64,000 nucleotides of DNA. Origin: Planctomycetaceae bacterium UBA2972. Its GTDB lineage: Bacteria > Planctomycetota > Planctomycetia > Pirellulales > Pirellulaceae. A model generated the notes under the pieces. The model was not told where the DNA came from. It made no database searches and saw only the letters and a list, made by a program, of their open reading frames with translations. The stretch spans positions 52,949-116,948 of the forward strand of contig DEAW01000154.1 in assembly GCA_002348315.1 (NCBI GenBank), read 5' to 3'. Position 1 is the first letter of the stretch, and every line of letters starts with the position of its first letter. Position numbers and translations under genes: made by a program. Shown piece after piece: positions 18,258 to 26,677 of the stretch.

Positions 18258-18417
18258 ACCCCCTGTTAATTACTCAGTCTGGTTCAATTCCTGGATGGCC
18301 TTACTCTATGGCGCATTGGGAATCTTTTCCATTGTTGCCGTCGTCGTCACGATCAAAGGCTGGAAAGAGATAAAAGTCATGCTTCAAAAACTGAAGCAGA
18401 ATAACGCAGCCCAATAG
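18250..18417 (+). CDS. Small single-span membrane protein overlapping the symporter gene
   Basis: A 55-residue ORF beginning MPEPPVNYSVWFNSW, with one hydrophobic segment (MALLYGALGIFSIVAVVV, about 16-34) and a basic, helical tail (KGWKEIKVMLQKLKQ). Its ATG overlaps the symporter stop by eight bases (ATGCCTGA), the pattern of translational coupling. The intact frame, clear membrane segment and positive-inside tail argue that it is real. Small membrane partners are known for some SSS carriers; whether this is one is inference. No family recognised. Confidence 0.62.
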   Translation: MPEPPVNYSVWFNSWMALLYGALGIFSIVAVVVTIKGWKEIKVMLQKLKQNNAAQ

Positions 18418-18423
18418 AAGCTG

Positions 18424-19851
18424 TTAGCTGAGGATTCCCTCAGCGACTTCACCATGCACATCGGTCAGACGGAAGTTACGTCCGGAGTAACGATAAGTTA
18501 ATTGCTTGTGGTCCACTCCGAGCAGGTGCAACAAGGTTGCATGAAGATCATGCATGTGCGTTTTGTTCTCGACCGCTTTATGACCAAATTCATCGGTAGC
18601 ACCGTACTTAAACCCTGCTTTCACTCCGCCTCCGGCGAGCCATGTTGTGAACCCATTGGGATTATGATCTCGCCCTGTACCATTATTTTGCGAGTAAGGC
18701 GTACGTCCAAACTCAGCCCCGAACCAGACAAGCGTATCTTCCAGCAATCCTCGTTGAGCCAAATCCTGCAGTAGACCGGCAATCGGTTTGTCAACGCGTT
18801 TCGCATGTCTGGCGTGCTCAGGCAGGTTCGAATGTTGATCCCAGGACGGATTCGCACCAGCATCGCCATACGTGACCTGAATATATCTCACGCCTGACTC
18901 AGCCAGTCGGCGAGCCATCAGACACTGCGTGCCAAAATCTCTGGTTTCCTTCTGATCGACTCCATATAACTTTTGAATGGCTTCCGTTTCTTTGGACACA
19001 TCCAGAATTTCAGGAGCATTATTCTGAAATCTCCAGGCCAGTTCATAAGAGCTAATAACAGCATCCAATTCTTTATCACCGTCTGCATCAGATGTCTGAT
19101 CCTGATTGATCGCACGTAGCAGTTCAAATTGCTCAAGCTGTTGCTGTTTTGTCAGTGACTTATTGACCAGGTTTTTCACTTTGGCTTCGTCGGCACTGCG
19201 TCCGGCGCTACCGAGTGTCGTTCCCTGATGAATCGGCGGTAAAAAGGCATTGCCGTAATTCCGTGCTCCCCCATTTCCCGGGGACGGAGCAATAGAAACG
19301 AACGCCGGAAGGTTATCATTTTCGCTTCCCAGAGCATAGCTAATCCAGGAACCCATCGAAGGCCGTACAAAATTTGTCGCGCCGGTATGTAGAAACAGCG
19401 TCGCCGGCCCATGCGCCACACCCTCGGTATGCATGCTATGGATCATACACATTTTGTCGACATGATGAGCCATTTCGGGAAAGAGCTCTGAGACTGGCTG
19501 GCCACATTCACCATACTGTCGAAACTTCCATGGCGACTGCATCAAACTCTGTTGGCTACCGCGTTTACCTGTATTGGCAATCGTGCGAGCATCATCAAAT
19601 GGCATCTTTTCGCCATGACGTTTTTCAAGAATCGTTTTGTAGTCAAACGTATCAACCTGGCTGGGGCCACCCTGCATAAACAGAAAGATAATGCGTTTGG
19701 CCCGAGCTGTATGATGTGGTCGTTTTGCCGCTAAGGGGTTTTCAATGCGTAAGGCTTCATCACCAGCGAGCATGCCGGACAGAGCCAATGACCCAAATCC
19801 GCACGAGGCGACCTGTAAGGCCTGTCGTCTATTAAAGAAAACTCCACTCAC
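18424..19851 (-). CDS. DUF1501 protein, Tat-type leader
   Basis: A 475-residue member of the DUF1501 family, which has a sulfatase/alkaline-phosphatase-like fold and is expanded in planctomycetes. The N terminus (FNRRQALQVASCGFGSLALSG) carries a twin-Arg motif and hydrophobic core, so export is probably by Tat. Family landmarks are FLFMQGGPSQVDTFD near residue 55, SWDQHSNLPEH in the middle, and WFGAEFGRTPY and GRDHNPNGFTTWLAGGG towards the end. The start is a GTG. It lies 46 bases downstream of the DUF1549/DUF1553 gene on the same strand; these two families are often paired in planctomycetes. The biochemical role is not established; a link to polysaccharide breakdown is commonly proposed. Confidence 0.92.
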   Translation of the reverse strand: MSGVFFNRRQALQVASCGFGSLALSGMLAGDEALRIENPLAAKRPHHTARAKRIIFLFMQGGPSQVDTFDYKTILEKRHGEKMPFDDARTIANTGKRGSQQSLMQSPWKFRQYGECGQPVSELFPEMAHHVDKMCMIHSMHTEGVAHGPATLFLHTGATNFVRPSMGSWISYALGSENDNLPAFVSIAPSPGNGGARNYGNAFLPPIHQGTTLGSAGRSADEAKVKNLVNKSLTKQQQLEQFELLRAINQDQTSDADGDKELDAVISSYELAWRFQNNAPEILDVSKETEAIQKLYGVDQKETRDFGTQCLMARRLAESGVRYIQVTYGDAGANPSWDQHSNLPEHARHAKRVDKPIAGLLQDLAQRGLLEDTLVWFGAEFGRTPYSQNNGTGRDHNPNGFTTWLAGGGVKAGFKYGATDEFGHKAVENKTHMHDLHATLLHLLGVDHKQLTYRYSGRNFRLTDVHGEVAEGILS

Positions 19852-19897
19852 CTGTAATTATTCCATTCTAAAGATGAACTATTTGAACTAACTCTAC

Positions 19898-22720
19898 CTA
19901 ATTAATATATCGAAAATCTACGGATGCAAATACAGCTTGAATTACTCGAGCCCAGTTTTGCAATCGCTGTTCTTCATTTTCAGATTTATTGACATAGGCC
20001 AAAGATACCGTTATTTCCGTTTCCGTCGGCTCACGCCCCAGGATTGCCAACGACAACAGCGTCATGCGCCGCGCGTCATCTATCTCCGACATTTGAGAAA
20101 ACCGTTTGGCTGCCAGCTCCGTGTATTGCATGACTTTGGGGTTATTGAGCATAAACAGAGCCTGAGGCGAAGTGCTGGAAACATCTCGACGTCCAACAAC
20201 CACGCTCGGGTTGGGATAATCAAATACCTGAAAGATCTCAGGCAATGAATTCCTAAATGCCGGCCAGTAGATTGCTCGCCGAAAACCTTCGTGGGCATAA
20301 TCATAGTCATTCTTAGTGCCCGATTTAATGGTTTGTCCACCTACGGTTAAATCTAATTCACCCGATACAAACAACATCGCATCCAGAATACTTTCAGCAT
20401 CCATCCTGCGTCGACTCATACGCCCCAGCCATTTATTTTCAGGGTCTTTCTCAAGCTGTTCTACGGTTGCCTGTGAGTGTCTTTGGTAGGTTTCGGTCAA
20501 CACAATTTCCCGAATCAATGCCTTCGTCGACCACCCCTTTTCTTTCAGACTGACGGCCAAATAATCCAGCAATTCCGGATGCGATGGCAATTCCCCCGTA
20601 ACACCAAAATTATCCGGCGTAGGCACGATGCCTACTCCCATTAACCAGCCCCAAACACGGTTGGCATAAACACGCGCCGTCAAAGGATTTGTGTCGCTGG
20701 TAATCCACTGCCCCAATTCAACTCGTCCACTCTCCGCTTGAGAAATGGTGTTCACGGAACCATAAGTCGCCACCTGCAGGAAACCCCGGGGGACATCGTC
20801 ACCAAGATTATGAACATCACCACGAATATGAACCTGAGTATCAGCAATCTCACCGGCTTCATTCACGGTCATGTAGCTTTCTGCCTTAGGCACCTGTGCC
20901 TGCAATTCTTTTTGTTCGGCCTCTAACTCTTTCACTCTCGTTGCAATGGCTTCCACATCAACACTATCCTCGAGCGGCGTTTCGCTTGCCAACACTTCCC
21001 TGGACAAAAATTGAACTGCGTCGATCACAACCGCTCCCTGAGCCTTGGAAACATCCACGACCACCCTGGGTTTCATCCCTTTTTCAAACCGGTACATTCC
21101 CAATGAGTCGAAATGTCCATCGACTGCCGGCAAGGTGGTTTCGTCAAGAACGGTTACTTTCGAGCCATCCGCGTCCCAAACCTCAACGGGTAGAGATTTG
21201 GGACGGTTGCCAGCATAAGCATAGGCAAACCGCACTTCATATTCGCCTTCCAGTTCTTCCGGAGGCTGGAAGGTCGCCGTCGTATTAGCAGCACCACCTC
21301 CGGCAAATTGATATCCCGCTCCAATATAGGTTTTAACGGACTTGGACTTACTCCAATTCCCTGTCAGGATCGCATCCTCGTCATCGACTACAATTCCGAT
21401 CGCATCCTCGACGCCAATCACGCCGACCTTCGTGTCCTTGGTGAGCTTCGCTAATTCACTCGAAACCAAAGCGAGCTGCGAATTAACCTGCTTTGCAGTT
21501 GCTTGCTGCTCGGGTGGTAACGGCAGTTTCGCTTCGACCCATTTCCCGACATTCGCATTAATAATCGATTCGGTACTTTTAAGAATCCCCGCTAACGCAT
21601 AATAGTCTTTGGTAGGTATCGGATCGAACTTATGATCGTGGCAACGAGCACATCCAATCGTCTGACCCAGTAATCCACGTCCGATCGTTTCCAACTGTTC
21701 ATCCACCGCATCCATCCGCAGCTTGGCTTTATCCTGATCTTCCAGGTTGTTATTGCCCATCGCCAGGTATCCGGTCGCGATCAGGTTCTTACGCCGCTGC
21801 TGGTAGTCATCCGTTTCCAACAAGTCTCCGGATATTTGCTGGCGGATAAACTGATCGACAGGAATATCGTCATTGAAACTCTCAATAACATAATCCCGAT
21901 AACGCCATGCTTCGTTATAGATCAGTCCACGCAATGTAACCGATTCGGCATATCGCACGACATCAAGCCAATGACGTCCCCATCGCTCTCCGAATCTTGG
22001 AGACCGCAACAACTCATCGACCAGCCGTGAATACGCATCCTTAGCATCATCCTCTACAAATGCCTGGATTTGTTCCGGAGTTGGCGGCAGTCCCAGCAAA
22101 TCGAAATACAAGCGACGAATCAAAACTTCTCGACTTGCTCTGCCGACGGGCTGGAGACCTGCCTCAGCCAGCGATTTTTCAATGAACACATCGATGGCAT
22201 TATCTGCGGTAATGTCATCTGACAACACTGGCATTTGGATCGGACGATACGCCCAAAATTCACGCCCCGCTTCAATATCAATTTCTGCGGCTGCGATTGC
22301 TTCGCCTTGCCGCGGATCAACCGCTCCCATTTCAATCCACACGCGAAAATCCGCAATCACGCTATCCGGCAACTTTCCTGCCGGGGGCATCTCATAAAGA
22401 TCGTAGTTTAGCGACCCCAGCAAAGTCCCTTCTTCGGGATTTCCCGGAACAATGGTCGCTCCGCTCTCTCCTCCAGCAAGCAGACCGGCACGACTATCAA
22501 GCAGCAATCCTCCTCGCAACTCATCGGTCTTCGCAGATTCTTCAGAATGGCATTTGTAGCAATGTTGAACGAGTACCGGGCGGATTCTCTTTTCAAAAAA
22601 ATCAAGCTGTTCAGCCGTTGGCTTTGGTTGCGTTGCAGCTTCCTGCGCAGTGGCTGCAGCTTGCGTCAGCACTGTCACCAACACCAAACAAACTCTCTGC
22701 ACCAACGATTTCTTATTCAC
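19898..22720 (-). CDS. Planctomycete-type cytochrome c / DUF1549 / DUF1553 protein
   Basis: About 940 residues with a signal peptide (SLVQRVCLVLVTVLTQAAATA). A single c-type haem motif, HCYKCH, follows near residue 55 inside the planctomycete-specific cytochrome domain. DUF1549 comes next (LIRRLYFDLLGLPPTPEQIQ near 200 and the RFGERWGRHWLDVVRYA block), with a second CARCHDHKFDPI site that is also CxxCH. A beta-rich insert follows near 450-580, and DUF1553 occupies the C-terminal third (ARVYANRVWGWLMG, DNFGVTGELPSHPELLDYLA). The start is uncertain: TTG at 22747 or GTG at 22720, which has GAGCGG upstream and gives a cleaner leader. It is followed by the DUF1501 gene. Together they are probably an exported pair; redox chemistry at the haem sites is likely, but the substrate is unknown. 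Confidence 0.9.
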   Translation of the reverse strand: MNKKSLVQRVCLVLVTVLTQAAATAQEAATQPKPTAEQLDFFEKRIRPVLVQHCYKCHSEESAKTDELRGGLLLDSRAGLLAGGESGATIVPGNPEEGTLLGSLNYDLYEMPPAGKLPDSVIADFRVWIEMGAVDPRQGEAIAAAEIDIEAGREFWAYRPIQMPVLSDDITADNAIDVFIEKSLAEAGLQPVGRASREVLIRRLYFDLLGLPPTPEQIQAFVEDDAKDAYSRLVDELLRSPRFGERWGRHWLDVVRYAESVTLRGLIYNEAWRYRDYVIESFNDDIPVDQFIRQQISGDLLETDDYQQRRKNLIATGYLAMGNNNLEDQDKAKLRMDAVDEQLETIGRGLLGQTIGCARCHDHKFDPIPTKDYYALAGILKSTESIINANVGKWVEAKLPLPPEQQATAKQVNSQLALVSSELAKLTKDTKVGVIGVEDAIGIVVDDEDAILTGNWSKSKSVKTYIGAGYQFAGGGAANTTATFQPPEELEGEYEVRFAYAYAGNRPKSLPVEVWDADGSKVTVLDETTLPAVDGHFDSLGMYRFEKGMKPRVVVDVSKAQGAVVIDAVQFLSREVLASETPLEDSVDVEAIATRVKELEAEQKELQAQVPKAESYMTVNEAGEIADTQVHIRGDVHNLGDDVPRGFLQVATYGSVNTISQAESGRVELGQWITSDTNPLTARVYANRVWGWLMGVGIVPTPDNFGVTGELPSHPELLDYLAVSLKEKGWSTKALIREIVLTETYQRHSQATVEQLEKDPENKWLGRMSRRRMDAESILDAMLFVSGELDLTVGGQTIKSGTKNDYDYAHEGFRRAIYWPAFRNSLPEIFQVFDYPNPSVVVGRRDVSSTSPQALFMLNNPKVMQYTELAAKRFSQMSEIDDARRMTLLSLAILGREPTETEITVSLAYVNKSENEEQRLQNWARVIQAVFASVDFRYIN

Positions 22721-22945
22721 TCGATTGAACCGCTCTAAAGTTCGCAAACATATTCAGCAATATCTATGATAACAACAAAACAACGATACACTAAGCCAGA
22801 TTCACAACAGTGCACCAGGCTACCAACCTAAGGTTCACATGTTTGGTTTGTTGTTTTGCATTCAATTTGAATGGTGAATAATAAGGGAATTGCGATTATA
22901 ACAAATACCTTACATTCTCCCTCAATCGTCGATTGAAGATCCATC

Positions 22946-24481
22946 ATGAGCCCATTAATCATCCTTGTCATCTCCATTGTGCTGGTTGTAGCCGGAATCT
23001 TAGTGCTTAAGCTTCACGCCTTCCTGGCACTGCTGTTAGCCGCTCTGGTTGCTGCCTTTCTTACGTCCGGAGACGCGTTAGACACTTACGCTAAAGATCA
23101 GGGCATTAAGGAATATGAGAGCCTCTTTGGAAAAGCACCGAGCGAAGATGCAACTCAGGAAAACTACGACAACACGAAGGCTGATTTTATAGAAAACTAT
23201 CGCGCCAAATTCCGACAAAAATCGCCAATGGTGCGAGTAGCCGAAGGATTCGGAGCAACCTGTGGAAAGATTGGTATCCTGATCGCGATGGCCTCTATTA
23301 TTGGCAAATGCATGCTCGACAGTGGCTCCGCCGACAGGATTGTTCGAACCGTACTTAGACGCCTGGGGCAAAAGAATGCCGGAGTCGCCTTTATGGGAAG
23401 TGGTTTTCTGTTATCAATCCCCGTTTTCTTCGACACTGTCTTTTACCTCATGATCCCGCTTGCTAAGGCGACACGTCTTCGCGTTGGTAAAAACTACTTA
23501 CTCTACATCATGGCTATTGTCGCCGGTGGTTCGATGGCACATTCTCTCGTACCACCGACCCCCGGACCATTGGTGGTCGCTCAGGAATTCAACGTCTCCT
23601 TAATCTCTATGATTATTGCGGGCTGCTGCGTCGGACTCTGCTCATCGGTGGCAGGCTTAACTTTCGCAACATGGCGAAACAAAACCATGGAAGTGCCTCT
23701 ACGGGACAGCGCGGATGCGAAACTTGAAGACCTTGAAGCTCAGACACAGAAGGACGATAGCGAACTCCCATCTTTTTGGGTCTCCTTATTGCCCATCATT
23801 CTGCCAGTCCTGCTGATCGCTGCGGCAACTGCCACGGACACGTACTACAAAAACCTCCCGATCGGTGAAGAGCCGGCTGGTTGGGTTGACGCCATCAAAC
23901 CGACAGTGAAGACGTTGGGCGACAAAAACATTGCACTCATCCTGGCTGGTGTAGCTGCGATGCTAACACTGATCACTCGTACGGGTGTCGATCGAAAGAA
24001 AATGGCCACTGCCATCTCCGGTGCGTTAGCAAGTGGCGGCATTATTATCCTGATCACATCCGCTGGTGGCGGATTCGGAGCGGCGATTCGACAGAGTGGT
24101 ATTACCGACGTTGTCGCCGGATCCGGAGATGACGTCGCAACGCTCAGCACCCTGGTCATGGCCTTTTTCCTGACAACGTTGATACGAACGGCACAAGGGT
24201 CTTCGACCGTGGCCATGATCACCGTCGCCAGCATCTTTGCCCCTCTTGCTCTTCAGCCCGAACTGCTTCCCTACCACCCTGTCTATCTCGCACTGGCCGT
24301 CGGATGCGGTTCTAAGCCGATTGCCTGGATGGCCGATAGCGGCTTCTGGGTCATTTGCAAAATGAGTGGAATGACTGAAGCCGAGGGGTTACGAACGGTT
24401 ACACCGATGAGTATTGTGATGGGGATAGTAGGACTTGTGGCTACATTGATTGGTGCCACAGTCTTCCCTATGGTTAGCTAA
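22946..24481 (+). CDS. GntP-family permease (gluconate:H+ symporter type)
   Basis: A 511-residue inner-membrane protein with about 12 hydrophobic segments. It starts LIILVISIVLVVAGILVLK with the KLHAFLALLLAAL stretch typical of GntP carriers. Other family signatures are GFLLSIPVFFDTVFYLMIPL, HSLVPPTPGPLVVA and TAQGSSTVAMITVASI. GntP members import gluconate or related sugar acids with protons. A polar loop of about 65 residues (about 45-110) after the first hairpin is longer than in the E. coli proteins. It stands alone on its strand, divergent from the DUF1549/DUF1553 gene, with the methyltransferase 32 bases downstream. The substrate assignment is by family only. Confidence 0.88.
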   Translation: MSPLIILVISIVLVVAGILVLKLHAFLALLLAALVAAFLTSGDALDTYAKDQGIKEYESLFGKAPSEDATQENYDNTKADFIENYRAKFRQKSPMVRVAEGFGATCGKIGILIAMASIIGKCMLDSGSADRIVRTVLRRLGQKNAGVAFMGSGFLLSIPVFFDTVFYLMIPLAKATRLRVGKNYLLYIMAIVAGGSMAHSLVPPTPGPLVVAQEFNVSLISMIIAGCCVGLCSSVAGLTFATWRNKTMEVPLRDSADAKLEDLEAQTQKDDSELPSFWVSLLPIILPVLLIAAATATDTYYKNLPIGEEPAGWVDAIKPTVKTLGDKNIALILAGVAAMLTLITRTGVDRKKMATAISGALASGGIIILITSAGGGFGAAIRQSGITDVVAGSGDDVATLSTLVMAFFLTTLIRTAQGSSTVAMITVASIFAPLALQPELLPYHPVYLALAVGCGSKPIAWMADSGFWVICKMSGMTEAEGLRTVTPMSIVMGIVGLVATLIGATVFPMVS

Positions 24482-24513
24482 TTCGTCACCAGCCGGCACA
24501 CAGAACAAAGCCC

Positions 24514-25482
24514 ATGTCCGCATCACAAATCAACACCCTGACACTCTACAAGAACATCAATAATGCTTCGGCTGGTATCGCTGCATTTCAATCAGCACGC
24601 CGACTGGGAATCTTCGATGCCTTACGCGATGGCCAAAAGACGGCTGAGCAAGTCGCCGAAGTGATCGATGCCAATCCCAGACGAGTGGCCCTGTTGCTTG
24701 ATGTGCTCGTAGGTTTATTAGTTGTGGAACGCTATCAGGACGATTATGCCCTAAGCCAAATGATGCATTTACTAACAGGACACGACGCCGATCTTGGCGA
24801 AGCCCGTTTCCAGAGACTCGATGACTATGTGAAAAGTTCTACAGCCGTTGACGATTTACGGGACGTGTATCGGCAACGCATCACGTCAACCCAATGGCAG
24901 GTTTCACCATCTGCCATGCAGGTGGCGAAATTCCTCAACCTAAGTGAATTCGAGCAATCGCTGAATATCCTGGACGTCGGTTGTGGTACTGGAGTCTGGA
25001 GTCTTTCGGTCGCTCACGTTGACCCGGAATCCCGAATTACATTTTTTGACCAGCAGGAACCAGTACAAACAGCACTCGAGACCGCTGAGTCCATTGGCAT
25101 GGAAGGTCGGGTCCATAGCCATGTGGGGAGCCCTTTTCACGGGGAACTGCCAAACGAGCAGTACAATCTGGTAATTCTTGGAAACCTACTACACTTACTA
25201 GATGCGTCGGAACAACAAAACCTAATCACCAAGGTTGCTCAGTGTGTCAGTCCAGGTGGAAAATTAGTCGTCATTGACATTTTCCCCGGTCAGGATGCGG
25301 GGGATGTAAGCCGGGCGCTATTTGCATTAGACCTTGAGCTACATGTTCCCACCGGAAAACTGGTGGATCCCATCGAGTTAAAAGCAGCGATCGAAAACGC
25401 GGGGTTCGATCCTCCTCAATACTCTCATCTAAACGAAGTGCCCCACATTTACGGAATCATGGTGGCCGAGAAGTCTTCTTAA
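24514..25482 (+). CDS. SAM-dependent methyltransferase with winged-helix dimerisation domain
   Basis: A 322-residue protein. The first 100 residues resemble the dimerisation domain of O-methyltransferases: SAGIAAFQSARRLGIFDAL, then TAEQVAEVIDANPRRVALLLD. The catalytic class I Rossmann domain follows, with the SAM motif ILDVGCGTGVW near residue 150, an acidic residue after ITFFD, and the post-motif YNLVILGNLLHLLD near 220. The final part is GKLVVIDIF. This resembles methyltransferases acting on small hydroxylated metabolites such as quinone or polyketide precursors; the substrate is unknown. It follows the permease gene by 32 bases. Its stop shares the palindrome TTAA (25479-25482) with the stop of the convergent phosphoesterase gene. 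Confidence 0.85.
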   Translation: MSASQINTLTLYKNINNASAGIAAFQSARRLGIFDALRDGQKTAEQVAEVIDANPRRVALLLDVLVGLLVVERYQDDYALSQMMHLLTGHDADLGEARFQRLDDYVKSSTAVDDLRDVYRQRITSTQWQVSPSAMQVAKFLNLSEFEQSLNILDVGCGTGVWSLSVAHVDPESRITFFDQQEPVQTALETAESIGMEGRVHSHVGSPFHGELPNEQYNLVILGNLLHLLDASEQQNLITKVAQCVSPGGKLVVIDIFPGQDAGDVSRALFALDLELHVPTGKLVDPIELKAAIENAGFDPPQYSHLNEVPHIYGIMVAEKSS

Positions 25483-26666
25483 TTCGCCGTGGCTTCGTTC
25501 TCAGCTGAACGTCGCAAAATCAGCTGCGTCAATTCCGGACGGCATCGCAGCCGAATCGGTTGCAGGCCCGAAATCCCGCGACTGACATGCATGACTGTCT
25601 TTCCAGCCTGAAAGACTCCGCTGGCATATCGCACACCATGAACACTCGGACAGACAACCGGACCAATCCAGGGAATCCTAATCTGCCCGCCGTGAGCATG
25701 CCCGGCCAGCATCAAATCATACTGTTGTGATTTGCCCCATCGTAGCAGGTCAGGTGTATGCACCGCACAGATTGAATAGGCGTGCTCGCCAGGATGGCAG
25801 TCCGGAGCCTGACCAATCCAGGGAAGTTCATTCCCCGCAAGCAATAGCTCATGCTCGCCAATCTGCAACTGCACAAACTTGCCGCCAAGGTCTATCCAAC
25901 CTGCATCCGTCAGGCATTCTCTCAAACGCCTTTCCTGACCAAATCTAACGTCATGATTACCCAGCACAAAATAGTTTCCATGCTCTGCCTGCAAGTCGCT
26001 TACTAAATCCACAAGCCAAGCAAGCTTCTCAGGATTATCCACGAAGTCGCCAGTGAGAAAAATGATGTCTGAATTAAGCTGCTGAATCTCCTGACAAAGC
26101 CATTCAAAGTAAGCCTTGGGGACGGTTCCGGTGATGTGCAAATCCGAAAAATGAGTAATCTTTAATCCATCCAGTCCAACGGGTAATGCACTGTTAACGA
26201 TTTCCTTTTTATTAACTTCGAGTTCACCAATCTGATTTCCTGCCAGTGAAAACCAAAATGGTCGTGTCGAATAATCCTCGAATGCCACTCCGACTTCCGA
26301 CTCCACACATACAAGGCGTGATTCCAGCATCTGCCAGACATTCGGGCAGCGGTCGATCCAAACCTGAGCCAGTCTCCGCACAGCGGTCATCACCAACCAG
26401 GCTGTTGCCAGCGTATAGTATCCCCAAACATCCACTAGTTGACCGGCCACAATCTGCCAGGGCGTTCGTGCTTTTGAGGACTGCCACATTTCCAGGAACG
26501 GAAGGCAAAGACCGACGATGGCCCACAGCGTCACTGCCTTCTTGAACAACCGCTCAACGGCATGCTCTGCAATCGTCCCCTGCACCCGATTTAACGCTGT
26601 CACACAAACAGCAACATGTCCCAGAGTACCCAGGGCGTACAAGCAAAGTTCTAACCAGACAGACAT
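25479..26666 (-). CDS. Membrane-anchored metallophosphoesterase
   Basis: A 395-residue protein of the calcineurin-like superfamily. Two or three N-terminal hydrophobic segments (LCLYALGTLGHVAVCV, VTLWAIVGLCLPFL, and one near 90) anchor it. All metal-binding motifs are present in order: FSDLHITG (DxH), LTGDFVDN (GD), VLGNHDVR (GNHD), AVHTPDLLRW and LAGHAHGGQI (GHxH). The arrangement is that of the YkuE-like group, which includes the phospholipid-linked phosphoesterases; UDP-DAGn hydrolase-type or nucleotide substrates are possible. GAGAAG lies just before the ATG. It is 11 bases downstream of the PAS-GAF-receiver gene on the same strand, so the two are probably cotranscribed. Confidence 0.9.
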   Translation of the reverse strand: MSVWLELCLYALGTLGHVAVCVTALNRVQGTIAEHAVERLFKKAVTLWAIVGLCLPFLEMWQSSKARTPWQIVAGQLVDVWGYYTLATAWLVMTAVRRLAQVWIDRCPNVWQMLESRLVCVESEVGVAFEDYSTRPFWFSLAGNQIGELEVNKKEIVNSALPVGLDGLKITHFSDLHITGTVPKAYFEWLCQEIQQLNSDIIFLTGDFVDNPEKLAWLVDLVSDLQAEHGNYFVLGNHDVRFGQERRLRECLTDAGWIDLGGKFVQLQIGEHELLLAGNELPWIGQAPDCHPGEHAYSICAVHTPDLLRWGKSQQYDLMLAGHAHGGQIRIPWIGPVVCPSVHGVRYASGVFQAGKTVMHVSRGISGLQPIRLRCRPELTQLILRRSAENEATAN

Positions 26667-26677
26667 CGCTTCTCTGT

